Source: Symbiodinium sp. CCMP2592
Lineage: Eukaryota > Sar > Dinophyceae > Suessiales > Symbiodiniaceae
Direction of reading: 5' to 3'
NCBI GenBank assembly: GCA_905221615.1
Contig: CAJNDT010002902.1
Coordinates: forward strand, 248,001 to 312,000
Length of the DNA stretch: 64,000 bases
A model generated the notes under the pieces. The model worked only from the letters and a program-made list of their open reading frames with translations, did not search any database and was not told the origin of the DNA. Shown piece by piece: positions 19,421 through 30,559 of the stretch. How positions within the stretch are numbered: position 1 is the first letter of the stretch; every line of letters starts with the position of its first letter. The translations under genes were made by a program, and so were the position numbers.

Positions 19421-19559
19421 CCCCCACCTGTGCTTGTGTACCCCTCCCCCGAAAACACCCCCTTCTAAGACCATTACCACTGCGAACCTGTAAGCACCAG
19501 GTGGGTCATCCAAGGTCTCTCCGGATACAGCTACGCGAAAGTGGCCTGTTGCCGGGACA

Positions 19560-19660
19560 GTTGCTGGTAACCCTCTCTCTCTCTGTCTCTTTGCTTCGCT
19601 CAGGGGCTTGGAGGGTATGCAGTCCCTACCCCCCGCTCCGGGGAGCCGCCCCTCTGCTGC
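19560..19660 (+). repeat. CT-tract hairpin module
   Basis: CTCTCTCTCTGTCTC, then TTTGCTTCGCTCAGGGGCTTGG and a CCCCG-CTC-CGGGG hairpin. Confidence 0.45.
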
Positions 19661-20439
19661 ACTGGAATTGTGGCTGGCGAAGCGGGTGCCCATTCCCGTG
19701 TAACAACCAAACAAACAGCTCACTTACTCGCTTTGTGGAGTTTCTGGGCTTCCCTCTCTCTCTCTGCCAGGTAGGAAAGCCCTTCCGCACGCGAACGTGC
19801 ACCTGCAGTCCGCAGGATTTGGTCCCCCCCCTTTTGACTTGGCCAAAGAGGGCTCAGCTGTACTTCCAACTCAACTTCCTGCTCGAGGCTGAACGATCTG
19901 CCCCCACCGGACAATCAACATGAGCAACCGAAACAAAGCACAAGCCCGCTCGTTCAGCATCCAACCTGAAAAGAGCCCCCGTTTTTGTTGGAGCGCTCTC
20001 CGTGACCGGTCCCCCTTGTGCACTCTGCATCGGTCCGGCAAACAGGGATCCTGGCTGGCTCCCCCTTCCTCAGTGGTTTGTGTATCCACCAAGATCGGGT
20101 TCTCGAGGATGGCCGTGATCATCCCACCACTGCTCGAACTGTGTCCCCCTCTGTGCTGGTCTTGCAGCACTTTCTGCAGCTGTTCCTCTGGACTGCGTTG
20201 TCGTCGCGGCGGCTGCTTGACGGCCAAAGTTCAGGGTCTCCAGCTCTGTGAGGAGGTCCTCCGCCTCTTGTAGTAGCAGTCCGAGGGTCTGCCCCCAGCT
20301 GGGGGCCATCCAGTCGAACTCTCCAGCGACGGCTTCCCCATGGCTGTGTCGATCGCTTGCTGCACTTGCTGCACCCCTTCAAAGCTGGCACTCACTGGGG
20401 CCCCCCATTGCTGGGCCGTCATGCTTTCCTCTTCTTCTT

Positions 20440-20545
20440 CAGGCTTTCCTCCTCTTTCTCTCTCTTCTTCTGCCGGGCATGAGGGGTTGTTGAGACCCCT
20501 CGGCCACTAGGGCCCCCCCATATTTTGTGGGGACTTTGGAGGAGT
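20440..20545 (+). repeat. CT-tract triple-hairpin module (copy C)
   Basis: TTTCTCTCTCTTCTTCTGCC then GGGCATG. The hairpins are GAGGGGT/ACCCCTC (20481-20487, 20495-20501), GGCC/GGCC (20502-20514) and CCCCA/TGGGG (20516-20532), with tail GGAGGAGTGTGAA. The order is the same as in copies A and B, and every stem is different but paired. Confidence 0.72.
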
Positions 20546-20654
20546 GTGAAAGGGTTTTGTAGTTGATTGCCCCCAGTGGGATCATGTTTTAATCGATGTC
20601 ACTGCTATAATAATGAATATCATATGATCCCCCTGGGTACCTGTGACTACATTC

Positions 20655-20740
20655 CGTCTTTGCTCTTTCTTTCACAAGGCTTGAGGGCACGCCCCCACCC
20701 GGAGGGCTGCCCCTTGTTGGTGGCACGCAAGGTATTACGT
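20655..20740 (+). repeat. CT-tract hairpin module, weaker copy
   Basis: TTTCTTTCACAAGGCTTGAGG head, then GGGC-AC-GCCC and AGGG-CTG-CCCCT stems. Confidence 0.4.
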
Positions 20741-21519
20741 GCTCTGGGCTACGATTACCGACAACTGTCAACCAGGTACACAAGCTACATGACTGTTTGA
20801 GTACATTGTGTCGGTAACTCAAGAGGATGCTCTAGCGGGTATTCCGCCCCGATGGCCCCAGGTATGTGTACACTTTGCCGTGTTGGTCACAGTGCAAACT
20901 AGGTATCACCTGGTACCTCGGTTGAGCATGTCTCTTCACATGTGTCTCCGAGTGTCAACTGGCACGACAAGCAGGCTGCATGGCTACTAATAGCGACTAT
21001 GGTTTGGCGTCCCGGAGACTTTGGTGGACTGGGGACTTTCGCCCCGGAGGTAGGTTGTAGCCTCACCCTGTGCTAGGTACAGACTGTGGGCCCCGGGCTG
21101 TCGCAGCAAACCAAACACGAGAAAGTAGCTTGCAGCGTGTACATGGTGGTGTTGTCCACGTGCCGATGCCCCGGTGAGGAAACACAACGGGGGCCTAGCA
21201 ACCTGTGCAGATCACAGTATGGGGTCATCGGCTGTGGATGTCGTCACCCCTGGGCCTCGCCTGTCACCTGCTACGTCACCTTCAGTCGCTACTGTCCGGT
21301 TCAGGTGAACTCACTGGTGTTGGCCGGTCAGTGGGGCTGGAAGTCGTTCTACGTCTCCCGTCTGATACTGCGTACTCCGCTGGGGCCTCCAGCTCGTCCT
21401 CCTCTCTTGTCGCCCCGGCTTGCGTTGCTGAACCCCGTTCTTGTTGAGCTGCCATCTCCTGGTACGTGGCTGCCCCGAAGTCTTGGGTGCCCGCTTCACC
21501 TTCGCCCCAGTGCGCTGCG

Positions 21520-21625
21520 AGCGCCTGCGGTCTGGGTGCACGCACCCCGGCCCGAAGGCCAACCCCCCCACGGCTCGCAACTGTCCGATGTCTTCGCGGC
21601 CCCTCTCGGGGTGGGTTGACTGGCA
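21520..21625 (+). repeat. CT-tract hairpin module (copy E)
   Basis: GGTGC-AC-GCACC, GGCC-CGAA-GGCC, C7 run, ACGGCTCGC. Homologous to 19300-19420 but with a changed first stem loop and a diverged 3' part. The CT head is poor here. Confidence 0.6.
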
Positions 21626-22499
21626 CGTTCCCTCGAGTGACCCTGTGTACCCCGTCCCCAACCGAACCTTCAGAACCATATCAGGTATCACTCGAGTCAT
21701 CCGTAGTCTCCCCAAACTGATCAGCTGCAAGGGTCTGGCTTCTGCACCGACTGCAACTCTACTAGTATAAGCTCAAACAAGCGACTGCAACTAAGGCGAC
21801 TTACCTTTCAGACTTGTTAGCCATTCCCTTGAGGTACAAGGTGTTGGGGGGTCCAGGCCCTCTTGCCGTAAAGGGCTGTAGCTCCTACAGTACAGTAAGC
21901 AGTGCTCGTCCCCGGCGTTCCTGGACCCCTTACCTGCCTCCCCACCTTATTCCGAACTGAACCTCGCGCAACTGCACTGCCTGACCTTCCCACCCCCCCT
22001 AAAGCCTGGTTTGGTTGTCCCCCCGGACCTCGGCTGCTCAAACACACACGATACTATAGAGAAGCAACACTCTGACGGGCCGTCTGGCAGGTACACGACA
22101 GCTTTTGCGTGGCTCCAGTGGTGGACTTCCATTCCCTGCTCCCCGGTACCTTGTTGAGCCCCTTACTGGCGACGTAACAGTTCCCTCTCTCTCTCTCTCT
22201 CTCTGGCTTGCAAACCCCCAAACCCTGCGCGCTAGCGCTATGCTGAGTGTCCACGTCTTGTTTGTTGGTGAGACCCGGAGGCGGAGTGGTGGAGCTGGAC
22301 CAGCATGCTTGCGTGTCCCCCATACATGGGTAGCCCCCTATGAAAGCATCCCTGTATGCTGCAATGAGTCCCCGCCTAGTCCAGCTCGCCTGCTCCGACC
22401 CCCACTCGTTTTGTGACACCATTTCCCGGTTTGTCTCGTGCCCTTGGACTTTGTTCTTGTTGGCTGCTGCCAGAGCTGTGGGGCTTTCTCAGGAAAGGA

Positions 22500-22672
22500 A
22501 ACAAATAGAACACACAGCTCTCTCTCTTTGCTTTGCTTGCTTTGCTCGGGGCTTGACACGGGCGCAGACCCCCCCCCTTCCCTCCTCAGCACCGTCAGGG
22601 GAGTCTGCGTGCGCCGACACCCCGCGCGATTTCGCGCACCGGGGAATTAACGTGCTGAGAGGCGCAGTCGGA
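22500..22672 (+). repeat. CT-tract hairpin module, cruciform variant (copy 2)
   Basis: CTCTCTCTTTGCTTTGC head and GCTCGGGGCTTG, then outer stem CTCAGCAC (22585-22592) / GTGCTGAG (22652-22659) enclosing GCGCGA-TT-TCGCGC and CCCC...GGGG. The tail matches copy 1 (CACCGGGGAATTAACGTGCT). Confidence 0.65.
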
Positions 22673-23226
22673 CACAAGAGACCGGGCCTGTACTGCCAAC
22701 CACAACACCCGAACACTAGTACCGCCTTGAAGACCAGGGCTCAAACACACCAACGGCAGGGACCTGGGTCTCTAACTTTTCAGCCCGAGGGCCCGACCAA
22801 ATCGGTCTTCCCCCACAAGAAATCCGACCCCACTACCGGCGTTCCAACGCGAGTGAGGCTCCAGGTTCGAGGCAAAAACACGCAAATGCCCCCCCCACAC
22901 TGTTGTTGGCGAGAGAGACGTTCTCCGACTCCAGGTTCCTAACTCCAGTGTCTCACCAGAATTAATTAATTATAGCCTCTCCCCCGCATTCAATCTCAAA
23001 GTAGCAGGAGCTTGGCTCCCACTTCAAGTTTTTCTGTGGCTTTCGAGGTGCGAACGCCCAAAAAGCAAGACTCAAACTGAAGGTTTAGGATCGGGCCCAC
23101 CAAGTAGGGTGGTGTGTTGTGAAGGACGTCTTACTTCAATGTGGGATGAACCCCACCGCTCACATGCAACTCATATTGTGGCCGCTCAATACCTCCATCT
23201 TCGAGGGCGGAGATGCCAGTCTTGAT

Positions 23227-23345
23227 GGACTCGAAGTAGTGCTCCCTCTTTCTCTCTGTCTCTATCTCTTTCTCTCTTGTTTTTTGCTTGAGGGAAAGTG
23301 CACGTTAAGCATCATCCCTCGCAGGCACTTGCGCTGCCAAAGTGG
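23227..23345 (+). repeat. CT-tract hairpin module, weak copy
   Basis: Long TTTCTCTCTGTCTC-type tract, TTGCTTGAGGG head and a GAGGGA...TCCCTC inverted repeat. Assigned to the family by layout only. Confidence 0.4.
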
Positions 23346-23927
23346 CAGCCAGTCTCCGACTACTTCTCACTGAAATGACAAGTCACTGGTTCTTGCGATC
23401 TCGGCTTTGGGGCATCCTACCACTAGCAAGAAGAAGCGTTCGACACCGGAACAGATACTATGCAGACCACATTTTTGAGTCAAGCGTGTACTGAGCTCCT
23501 GCCATCGTGTATTCCTACATCACGATTGGCAACTGAACGACCTCGGGGAATCTTGGAGTGACGACGAGATTGGGAGAAAATGAAAATTCCAAGCACCTTC
23601 AAAAAAATTTTTGCATATCACATGCCCAAACGCAGTCTGGAAATGAGAAACACAAATCCATCGAACCGTTGGCGACAACACTGGGACGTGGAACCAAAAG
23701 CGATCAAATCTGAAGACAGAAGCGACACAAACAAGCTAAAAGAAAGTACCGCGTAATGCGGGGGTCGGCTTAGGAATATAGGCCTCTTTAATGCGTCGGC
23801 TCGGGGGCTAATTCCGAATCTGACCAAAAATTTGGGGGTACTAATTAATGCGTTTTTTTTTTGGCTGGGGTGATTTTTTGGTGGCGGGGCTGTGCTATTT
23901 GCTGATGGTCAATCTTAAGGCAGCCAC

Positions 23928-23966
23928 GACCTAAACCCCACCCAAACCCCCACCCAACCCTAAAAC
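23928..23966 (-). repeat. CCCTAAA-like telomeric remnant
   Basis: C-rich string with CCTAAACCCC, CCCAAACCCC and CCCTAAAACC units, i.e. degenerate TTTAGGG on the minus strand. It lies about 280 bp before the G-rich array in opposite orientation. Confidence 0.5.
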
Positions 23967-24032
23967 CTTGGCCCTGAAGCCCGAAAATCTCTTGCAGAAT
24001 TGTTTCGCTTATTGGGGCGTCAGGAATGAGAC

Positions 24033-24101
24033 TCTGTACTACTACTGTACTACTACTGTACTACTACTGTACTACTACTGTACTATTGTACTGCCACTGT
24101 A
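24033..24101 (+). repeat. short TAC/ACTGT satellite block
   Basis: TGTACTACTAC units, followed by TATGCCTTGCTTATTGGGGG, a phrase that recurs before the large block at 24,405. Confidence 0.8.
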
Positions 24102-24243
24102 TGCCTTGCTTATTGGGGGGGGCTGCTAGGGTGAACCGCCGAATTGGGAATTGGACCCTTGCTCGACAAAGGCCTCTCCAGTACTAAAGTTTGTATAAAA
24201 AATTCAATTTTGGGTCCAATCTGGACCGACCCCCCTTTGGGAA

Positions 24244-24392
24244 GGGTTTAGGGCTTAGGGTTTAGGGTTTGTTAGGGTTTAGGAGTTTAGGATTCGTTAG
24301 GGTTTAGGGTTTGTTAGGGTTTAGGGTTCAGGGTTTCGACGCTCACACTCGCACGCAGCAGGCAAGGCTCCGGGTTTAGGGTTTAGGGTTTC
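24244..24392 (+). repeat. interstitial TTTAGGG telomere-like array
   Basis: Many TTTAGGG and GTTAGGG units in two groups (24244-24337 and 24371-24391) separated by a short unique stretch. TTTAGGG is the telomere unit known for dinoflagellates and plants. The units are imperfect, so this is an internal relic, not a live chromosome end. Confidence 0.8.
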
Positions 24393-24447
24393 AGGCGCTG
24401 GCTTTATGCTTTGCTTATTGGGGGAATGTGCTCACTGGCTTTATTTT

Positions 24448-25053
24448 CTGTACTATTACTGTATTACTACTGTACTACTAGTGTACTACTATTGTACTAC
24501 TACTGTACTATTACTGTACTACTATTGTACTACTGTACCATTATCGTACTACTACTGTACTACTATTGTACTACCACTGTACTACTGTTGTATTACTATT
24601 GTACTACTGCACTATTATTGTACTACTACGGTACTACTATTGTACTACGGTACTATAATCGTACTACTACTGTACTACTACTGAACTACTATTGTGCTAT
24701 TATTGTACTACTGTACTATTATTGTACTACTACTGTACTACTATTGTACTACCACTGTACTACTGTTGTATTACTATTGTACTACTGCACTATTATTGTA
24801 CTACTACTGTACTACTACTGTACTACTATTGTACTACGGTACTATATCGTACTACTACTGTACTACTACTGTACTACTATTTGCTACTACTATGTACTAC
24901 TGTACTATTATTGTACTACTACTGTACTACTATTGTACTACCACTGTACTACTGTTGTATTACTATTGTACTACTGCACTATTATTGTACTACTATTGTA
25001 TTACTGTATTATTTCTACTGTACTACTATTGTACTACTGTACTATTATTGTAC
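24448..25053 (+). repeat. TAC/ACTGT satellite with higher-order repeat
   Basis: 600 bp of TACTACTACTG / TACTATTATTG units. A higher-order unit is visible: the phrase CCACTGTACTACTGTTGTAT begins at 24574, 24752 and 24941, a period of about 180-190 bp. The tyrosine/leucine-rich open frames across it are by-products of the repeat. Confidence 0.9.
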
Positions 25054-25358
25054 CGCACCAAGCTTCAGACGTGGTCGATTGTGGGTGGGAGTGTGGGAGT
25101 GTAGGTTACGGAGGCAAAAGTGTTCAAAATGAAGGGTTTTTAGTCTTGGTAGTAATCTTGGAGTGATCGGGGCTTGGTTTCCAGCATTTGGTGATCCCCA
25201 GACCCCCCCGACCCCCGACCGCGCATTCGCGCAGAACCGCAGACCCTGCACCCAAGCCAGCCCCCAAACCCCGGCACCTCCCAATTCCCTGCCACTCAGA
25301 CCCCTGACCCCTGTCCGGCGTCACCGGCGCCATACTAAAGTGAATTCTTTTTTTGGTC

Positions 25359-25373
25359 GGGGGGGGGGGGGGG
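25359..25373 (+). repeat. G15 homopolymer
   Basis: Run of 15 G flanked by TTTTTTTGGTC and ACCC. Possible G-quadruplex, and also a likely place for sequencing error. Confidence 0.85.
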
Positions 25374-25374
25374 A

Positions 25375-26640
25375 CCCGTCAATTAAACCGATTAAACCGA
25401 CACCCACATTACAAACGAAATCATGCTGGAACGAACACCAGGAAAGTGGTGACTTCGTAAAAATCATTCTATGTGCACATGCTGCAGCTCCGACTCGTGT
25501 GTGCCTCCGCAGCTCACGTTTGCCCCGGACTCTTGTCTCCGGGACTCCGCAGCTTTAGGCTTCGGCCCCGGAAACTCAAGTTCAGCATTTACGCTCTTTC
25601 AACTCAGACAAGCCAGGCGAGGTTCTGTTTACGATCTCACAACTCAGACCGCAAGTTCATTTTCGAGGTTGTTGCATCCGTCCTCTGACGTCTTCAGGAT
25701 TGCTCCGAGTAAGGACTCTGTGGCAGGTCACTGGCGTGGATGGGCCATCCACAGGAAGCATCATGCACTCGGCCACGGTGGTGCATCTCACCGTTGCTCC
25801 ACCTCACAAAGGAGGAAACACTCACGGCACACGCCCCAGCAAAGGTTGTGGAGTCTGCGTGCCGCTTGGGGGCTTCGACTGCCGGATACCAGGAAGCCAC
25901 GCTCGCCGAAGATGCCTGGAGCACTCCTCAGCAACTGCAAACGCACTCCTCATTGAACGGTTTCCTGCATCTCCTGTCTTTGGACATTCCTGATGTGAGC
26001 TCTCCATGCTTCCAAGCATCACGGTCGCGACTACCATTCCATTCGCTTCAATCTCCACAATTCCATGCACCAGTACCACGAAATGGGTGCCTTGCCCAGC
26101 TAGCATGTGTTCCGGACATCAGACAAAGTCGTGGGACTAGCTAGGCCTGGCATTCCCTGCTGCAGGATGACCTGGTTCACCATGTAGGGTTGTTCATACC
26201 TGAGCACTCATCGGCTTGCAACATTTACCACGAGGGAACTGCTCGCATGCCGCAGCTGGCGGCTACAAATACGAGGAATCGACTCCAGCGCAGGATTGTG
26301 GACTTACAGGGGCTGGGCTCGATGCTGAGTTGGCGGGCGGGGAGTCCGAAATGTGTCAATAATCTCGGCCGGCTTCAGAAGGTAGATCGCTGGAGCATGC
26401 GTGACTTGATCAATCGCCGGAGGGTGTACTGGTCACATATCCGTTCCAGAGGCATCCTCGACTGTTCCGCCGCATTCTTGGACGGGCCAAACCATGCCAG
26501 CGGGGAGTAGCGACTTGCTGTGGCTCGGAGTACTTGGGCACATGAATAACAAGCAGAACATAGACTTCCGTCGCCTGACTCGGGAAAGTTTCTTCAGATA
26601 GCAGTCGCGCACATCGCGAGTTCTTCATTGATTAGGGTGC
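25375..26640. other. no clear gene
   Basis: Short frames only. I see nothing in this stretch that I would defend as an exon or a repeat. Confidence 0.35.
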
Positions 26641-26699
26641 GGCTTCTCGCTGATCTAGATCCGACTGGGCATACAAGCAGCGTTAGCAGCATGCTGGCT

Positions 26700-26900
26700 T
26701 GCTCTGCTTCCGGACGGCTCTGCTGGTTCTGCTAACGTGCAGCTTGGTCCAAGTTGCATGTTGTCCACCAGCATTCGAATAAAATCCTGACCCAGGGCCG
26801 TTCGAATGCAAGGATCCCGGTTCAGCCAGAAGCTCTCAGCAATCAGCTCAAGGGCTGGAAGTCCTGACTGAAGCCTCCCTCGCCCGCACTGGCTTGCTCC
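26700..26900 (-). CDS. probable exon, unrecognised
   Basis: The frame reads SGLPALELIAESFWLNRDPC followed by IRTALGQDFIRMLVDNMQLG, a protein-like amphipathic segment. It lies just downstream, on the same strand, of the cyclic-nucleotide-binding-like exons and may be a later exon of that gene. No family is recognised. Confidence 0.25.
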
Positions 26901-27064
26901 AATGCCAGAGAGGCCGCCTACAGCTGTGACTGTGAGTTGCACTCTTGTGCCAAGTCTGCCTCGCCTTCCTGCTTTGGCTGTGCGCCTCCACAATTGCCAT
27001 CATTCGCCTCAAAGGAGGGTGCATGAGAATGGGCCATGCCATGCATGCTTCCCCTGCTATTCAG

Positions 27065-27640
27065 CTAAGTGAGTGGCTCCTCCTCTTCCGGGAATTTATC
27101 GAGAACGGCCAAGAGCGCTTTGCGGCTTAGCGCCCGGATATCACAGACGGTGTCAGCCTTGTTTGCAGAGCCAGTCCCACATAAAATTTCGGCGGACGAC
27201 GGACGTCGGCTCCCATGGGTCCGAGTCGCCATGACGGTCTCTTTTCGCGTCTTGGAAATTCCCAGAGCCGCGAGGCCTCCAAAGCAGCTTCCTGGATGTA
27301 GCCGACTGAACCTAAGGAGCACCGTGACTCTGAAGCCAAGAGCCAGAGCAGTCCGGCGCAATATAACCAGGAGGCCGGTCGCTGCCACCTGGCCGGGCCC
27401 TAGTCAGAAGGCGCAACGACGAGCCGAGGGCTGAGACTGAGAGCCGCTCTTCGAAGAACTTTGCACTTGCCAAGCACCAGCACCTCTCACTTCACTTCAC
27501 GCTGTCCGCACGCGAAGGCCGGCGGCCGGCGGAGGCCAGATTTTCTCTTGTAGGCTTCGGACAAACATTTCCTCTCCAAAATCTCCTTCCTGCACGACAA
27601 CCTCATCTCGGGAGCAGATCCTGCGAGTACAAACTTCGGC
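27065..27640 (-). CDS. cyclic-nucleotide-binding domain exons
   Basis: Three pieces in the order expected for one CNBD. 27640-27560 has RRICSRDEVVVQEGDFGEEM, matching the first beta strands and the EGDxGxxM phosphate-cassette approach. About 27297-27229 has PGSCFGGLAALGISKTRKET, matching the GxxFGExALL...R block, though the usual Glu is Gly here, which would weaken nucleotide contact. 27161-27065 has ADTVCDIRALSRKALLAVLD and FPEEEE before a stop, matching the C-helix entry seen in EAG/CNG-type channels and PKA/PKG regulators. Frames change between pieces, consistent with introns. Gene boundaries are unresolved. Confidence 0.55.
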
Positions 27641-28500
27641 TTCTCTCGGGCGCGAGGGATCGGCCAGTCCTCTGCACGAAGTTGCCTCAGCTATGCGCGC
27701 ACCCTCTAGCACCACATGTTGTCACTATCACGCAGGTTTCCGCCAGGCTGCTGCTCAGCATCTCCTGGAACTCTTGACCGCAGTCAGCGAACATTGCAAT
27801 GCTTCGCCTGGCTCTGCTATGGGTGCGGCATCAATAAATGCCGAATGATGCTGGATGCTGGAAAGCTGCATGCCATCCATGTGTGGGCTAAGAAGCTGCA
27901 GGTGCCTGAGGCAGGGAGGCACTGCATCCAACGCAGCCGTACTTGAAGCTGGACCGCAAAACCCTCTGTTTTCGGGTGAGATCCATGAGACTTAGTCCCA
28001 TGTCAAGTTTACATGCCTGCGGCTGGATGTACACATGCCACTTCTTGACATGGACTGCCCTGGCTAAGGCTCTCGGAGATGTGTGAAACGCTGAACAAGG
28101 CGGACGCAGCCTCCGACTCCTTGATACTCGAAAGACAGAGCAGTTGTTACCGGTGTGGCTTACATGACGCATGTGCTTACATAGCGGGACATAGAGTGAC
28201 AGTTGATAGACTTATGCACGTGTCAACGCCAGGAATGGCCAAGGGCGAAATTCTAGGTGTCGGCTGGGAGAGCCTTCCGCTCTCCCAGAAGAAGCATCTT
28301 TTGACAATTCAATTGATTGCTGGTGCTAGGCCCGCATGTGTCAATGGAAAATCTTAAAGGGGGCCTGTCTTTGTACACTTCAGCCACGGCTCGGGCTGTG
28401 AATTAAGAGCACTATGTAGCTCGCAGGGCTGGGTGTGTTGACAGATGGAAAACTCCTGTGCGATATTTGCCCGATCGAACTCGACATGTCGTTCATAGCT

Positions 28501-29095
28501 TCACATGCCTAGGTTGAGGACATTGCAGAATGCAGTCTGCCTCGGCTGCTCTTGGTTGCCATCCCATCTCTCGCCCGACTGTGGCTTCGTGATTGGCAGT
28601 GGCTTGGAAAGCTCAAGGCACGGAAGCACGGAATCTTGTGAAGGAAAGGCCGCAACAGCTACTCCACGAGCCCCGTAAGGGCCGCCGACGATCAGCCGCA
28701 CACACTCAGCACAACTCAACGACACATCCACCGACCGCTCTTTACAAAGCACGGTGGTGTTGTACTGGGTCTGTCCGTGGTACGGCAGGAACCCTTGCGG
28801 CTTCACGTTTCGAACGTTCAGGAAGGCCTGATAGTCTGTGGCATGCTCCTTTCGGAAAACCCAGTTCTCCATCCGTCTACAACCCTCGGTATCACATTCC
28901 TCGATGATGCACTCTGCCCAAGCCGATGCATCCTGCTGCGTAGGCTCGGCTGTCTCTGGGGGTGCATTGCGTGTGGGAGGTTCCATGACCGCCAGCATGC
29001 CAATTCTGGAACCTCTGCTCCTTGACGTCGTGCGAGGTCTTGAGCTGGTGTGCATGTTGGACTGGACTTGCAGAGAATGGGTTACGAACTGCATG
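28501..29095 (-). CDS. hypothetical minus-strand ORF or exons
   Basis: An open frame of about 200 codons with a mixed composition, including SAWAECIIEECDTEGCRRME, NWVFRKEHATDYQAFLNVRN and IVGGPYGARGVAVAAF. The last recalls a nucleotide-binding glycine loop, but no family can be claimed. The overlapping plus-strand frame starting at 29180 (NAQKTRSPKKSPKGSHKK region) is an alternative for the upstream part. The same-strand CNBD-like exons lie on both sides, so part of this may be intron. Confidence 0.25.
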
Positions 29096-29179
29096 TTGTA
29101 GCGGCTGGCAAATGCGACGCAAACCAGTGACACACAAGCTGCTCCTGGAATGCACTGATATGACTTTTGGCGCTCTTTC

Positions 29180-29660
29180 TTGCCGGACGGCATGGCAGCG
29201 AATGGCCGAGTGGCCGAGCTCACATCCAAACCTTGTGAGCCAGAGTTCTGCAGGCGCTCTGCGGCTGAGCTCACGTCCAAACCTCCCTCAAATACCGAAC
29301 AGGGCCAGGGCTTTGTCAGCAAAAGAAAAGGAGGCTTGGGCTTGGAGTGGCCTGATGGAGATTCGATCGAAGAGGCTGCTCTCGCGCGGGAACTTGACGC
29401 GGAGCTCCTTCGAAATGCACAAAAAACGAGGAGCCCAAAGAAGAGCCCAAAGGGATCTCACAAAAAAGCGCTCCCCAGGGCCTCCGAGTCCTTGATCTGC
29501 AAGACCCAGGCCACGCAGTCGCTCTCGGCCTCGGTGGACTCGGTGGACGCAGAGATCCAGCGGGCCTTGCCGGCCTTGGGCGAAGCCTTGTCACAGAAAG
29601 GAAGGAACGAACAACTCCCTGAGACTCCCACAACCACGGTGCAAGTCCTGAGTAGCCAGG
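29180..29660 (+). CDS. hypothetical plus-strand ORF (possible exon)
   Basis: The open frame holds GLGLEWPDGDSIEEAALARE, a lysine/serine stretch (KTRSPKKSPKGSHKK) and SVDSVDAEIQRALPALGEAL. It contains a short direct duplication encoding AELTSKP twice (about 29217 and 29271). Composition is protein-like, but there is no known domain. It overlaps a minus-strand candidate, and the two cannot both be right over 29180-29322. Confidence 0.25.
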
Positions 29661-30559
29661 CTTTGGGAGACCGTTGCTGTCGCGGCCGCCTGATGCCGCC
29701 GAGAGTCTGCTCGACACATGTTGCACCAACCTCCACACATGCGAGGGTGGGATTGCCACAAGACGTTGAAAAACCGCTTGTAAACCTGCCTCTCTTGCAT
29801 TTACCGACTGGGCAGGGGTTAGTTCATTTTTTGCCACTTCCTGCTTTGGGGGTGGCCCCGCCAAATACTTGAAGCGGTGTGCGACAGTCATCTGTTGTGT
29901 CTTCTCTGGTGTGTTCAGGTGTGCCTAGCAGTATATGGTGGTTTGTGCATGTTCTCTTGCAGGCTGCCATGCACAACAGGTTGCTTGTTGCAAACTGCGT
30001 GGCTTGAAGGGGTGCTGCCAGTGCTGATTTGGTGGTCTGCAGAGCCATAGCTTGTCTCTTCTTGTCAGCCTTCGCAATGGGATGATTGTCGCCTCGTCTT
30101 CGGCGGGTAACAACACTGTAACAGCATGTCGCTGGATGTGAGCCGCGAGCCTTCTGTCTGTTTTTGCACGAGCACAACCGTTGGGACTATGCGAAGCAGG
30201 CTTCATTTCCCTCGGCACGGAACTCGAGGTTCGGGAGCGCCTCCAGCATTCCCCACCAACTCTTCCAAGCACCGTCTTGCTCTCGAGACCTGGGAGAAGA
30301 AGCTTTCCGAGTTGCGGGACTGCGGGGGACTGACAGGCCCGTGTCCGGCCGATGGCTCTGAGGCAGAAGCAATCTGATGATGGAAGTGCTGCCCCGACAG
30401 ACCAAGGCGCGTCCTGCCATACACTCTGCTCTTGTGCTGTGCCCTGTATGCCGTTGAACTGTTGGCTTCGGCACCTGAGTGGAGGTAGAAGCCTCGGCTG
30501 GGACACCCTCGCCCAAGACTCGAGACACGCATGGGCCAAGAGGTGGCAAGATGTGGCAA

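Noticed and set aside
24406..25166. Long tyrosine/leucine/cysteine open frames (LLYYYCTT type)
   Set aside because: They are read-throughs of the TAC/ACTGT satellite in all three frames.
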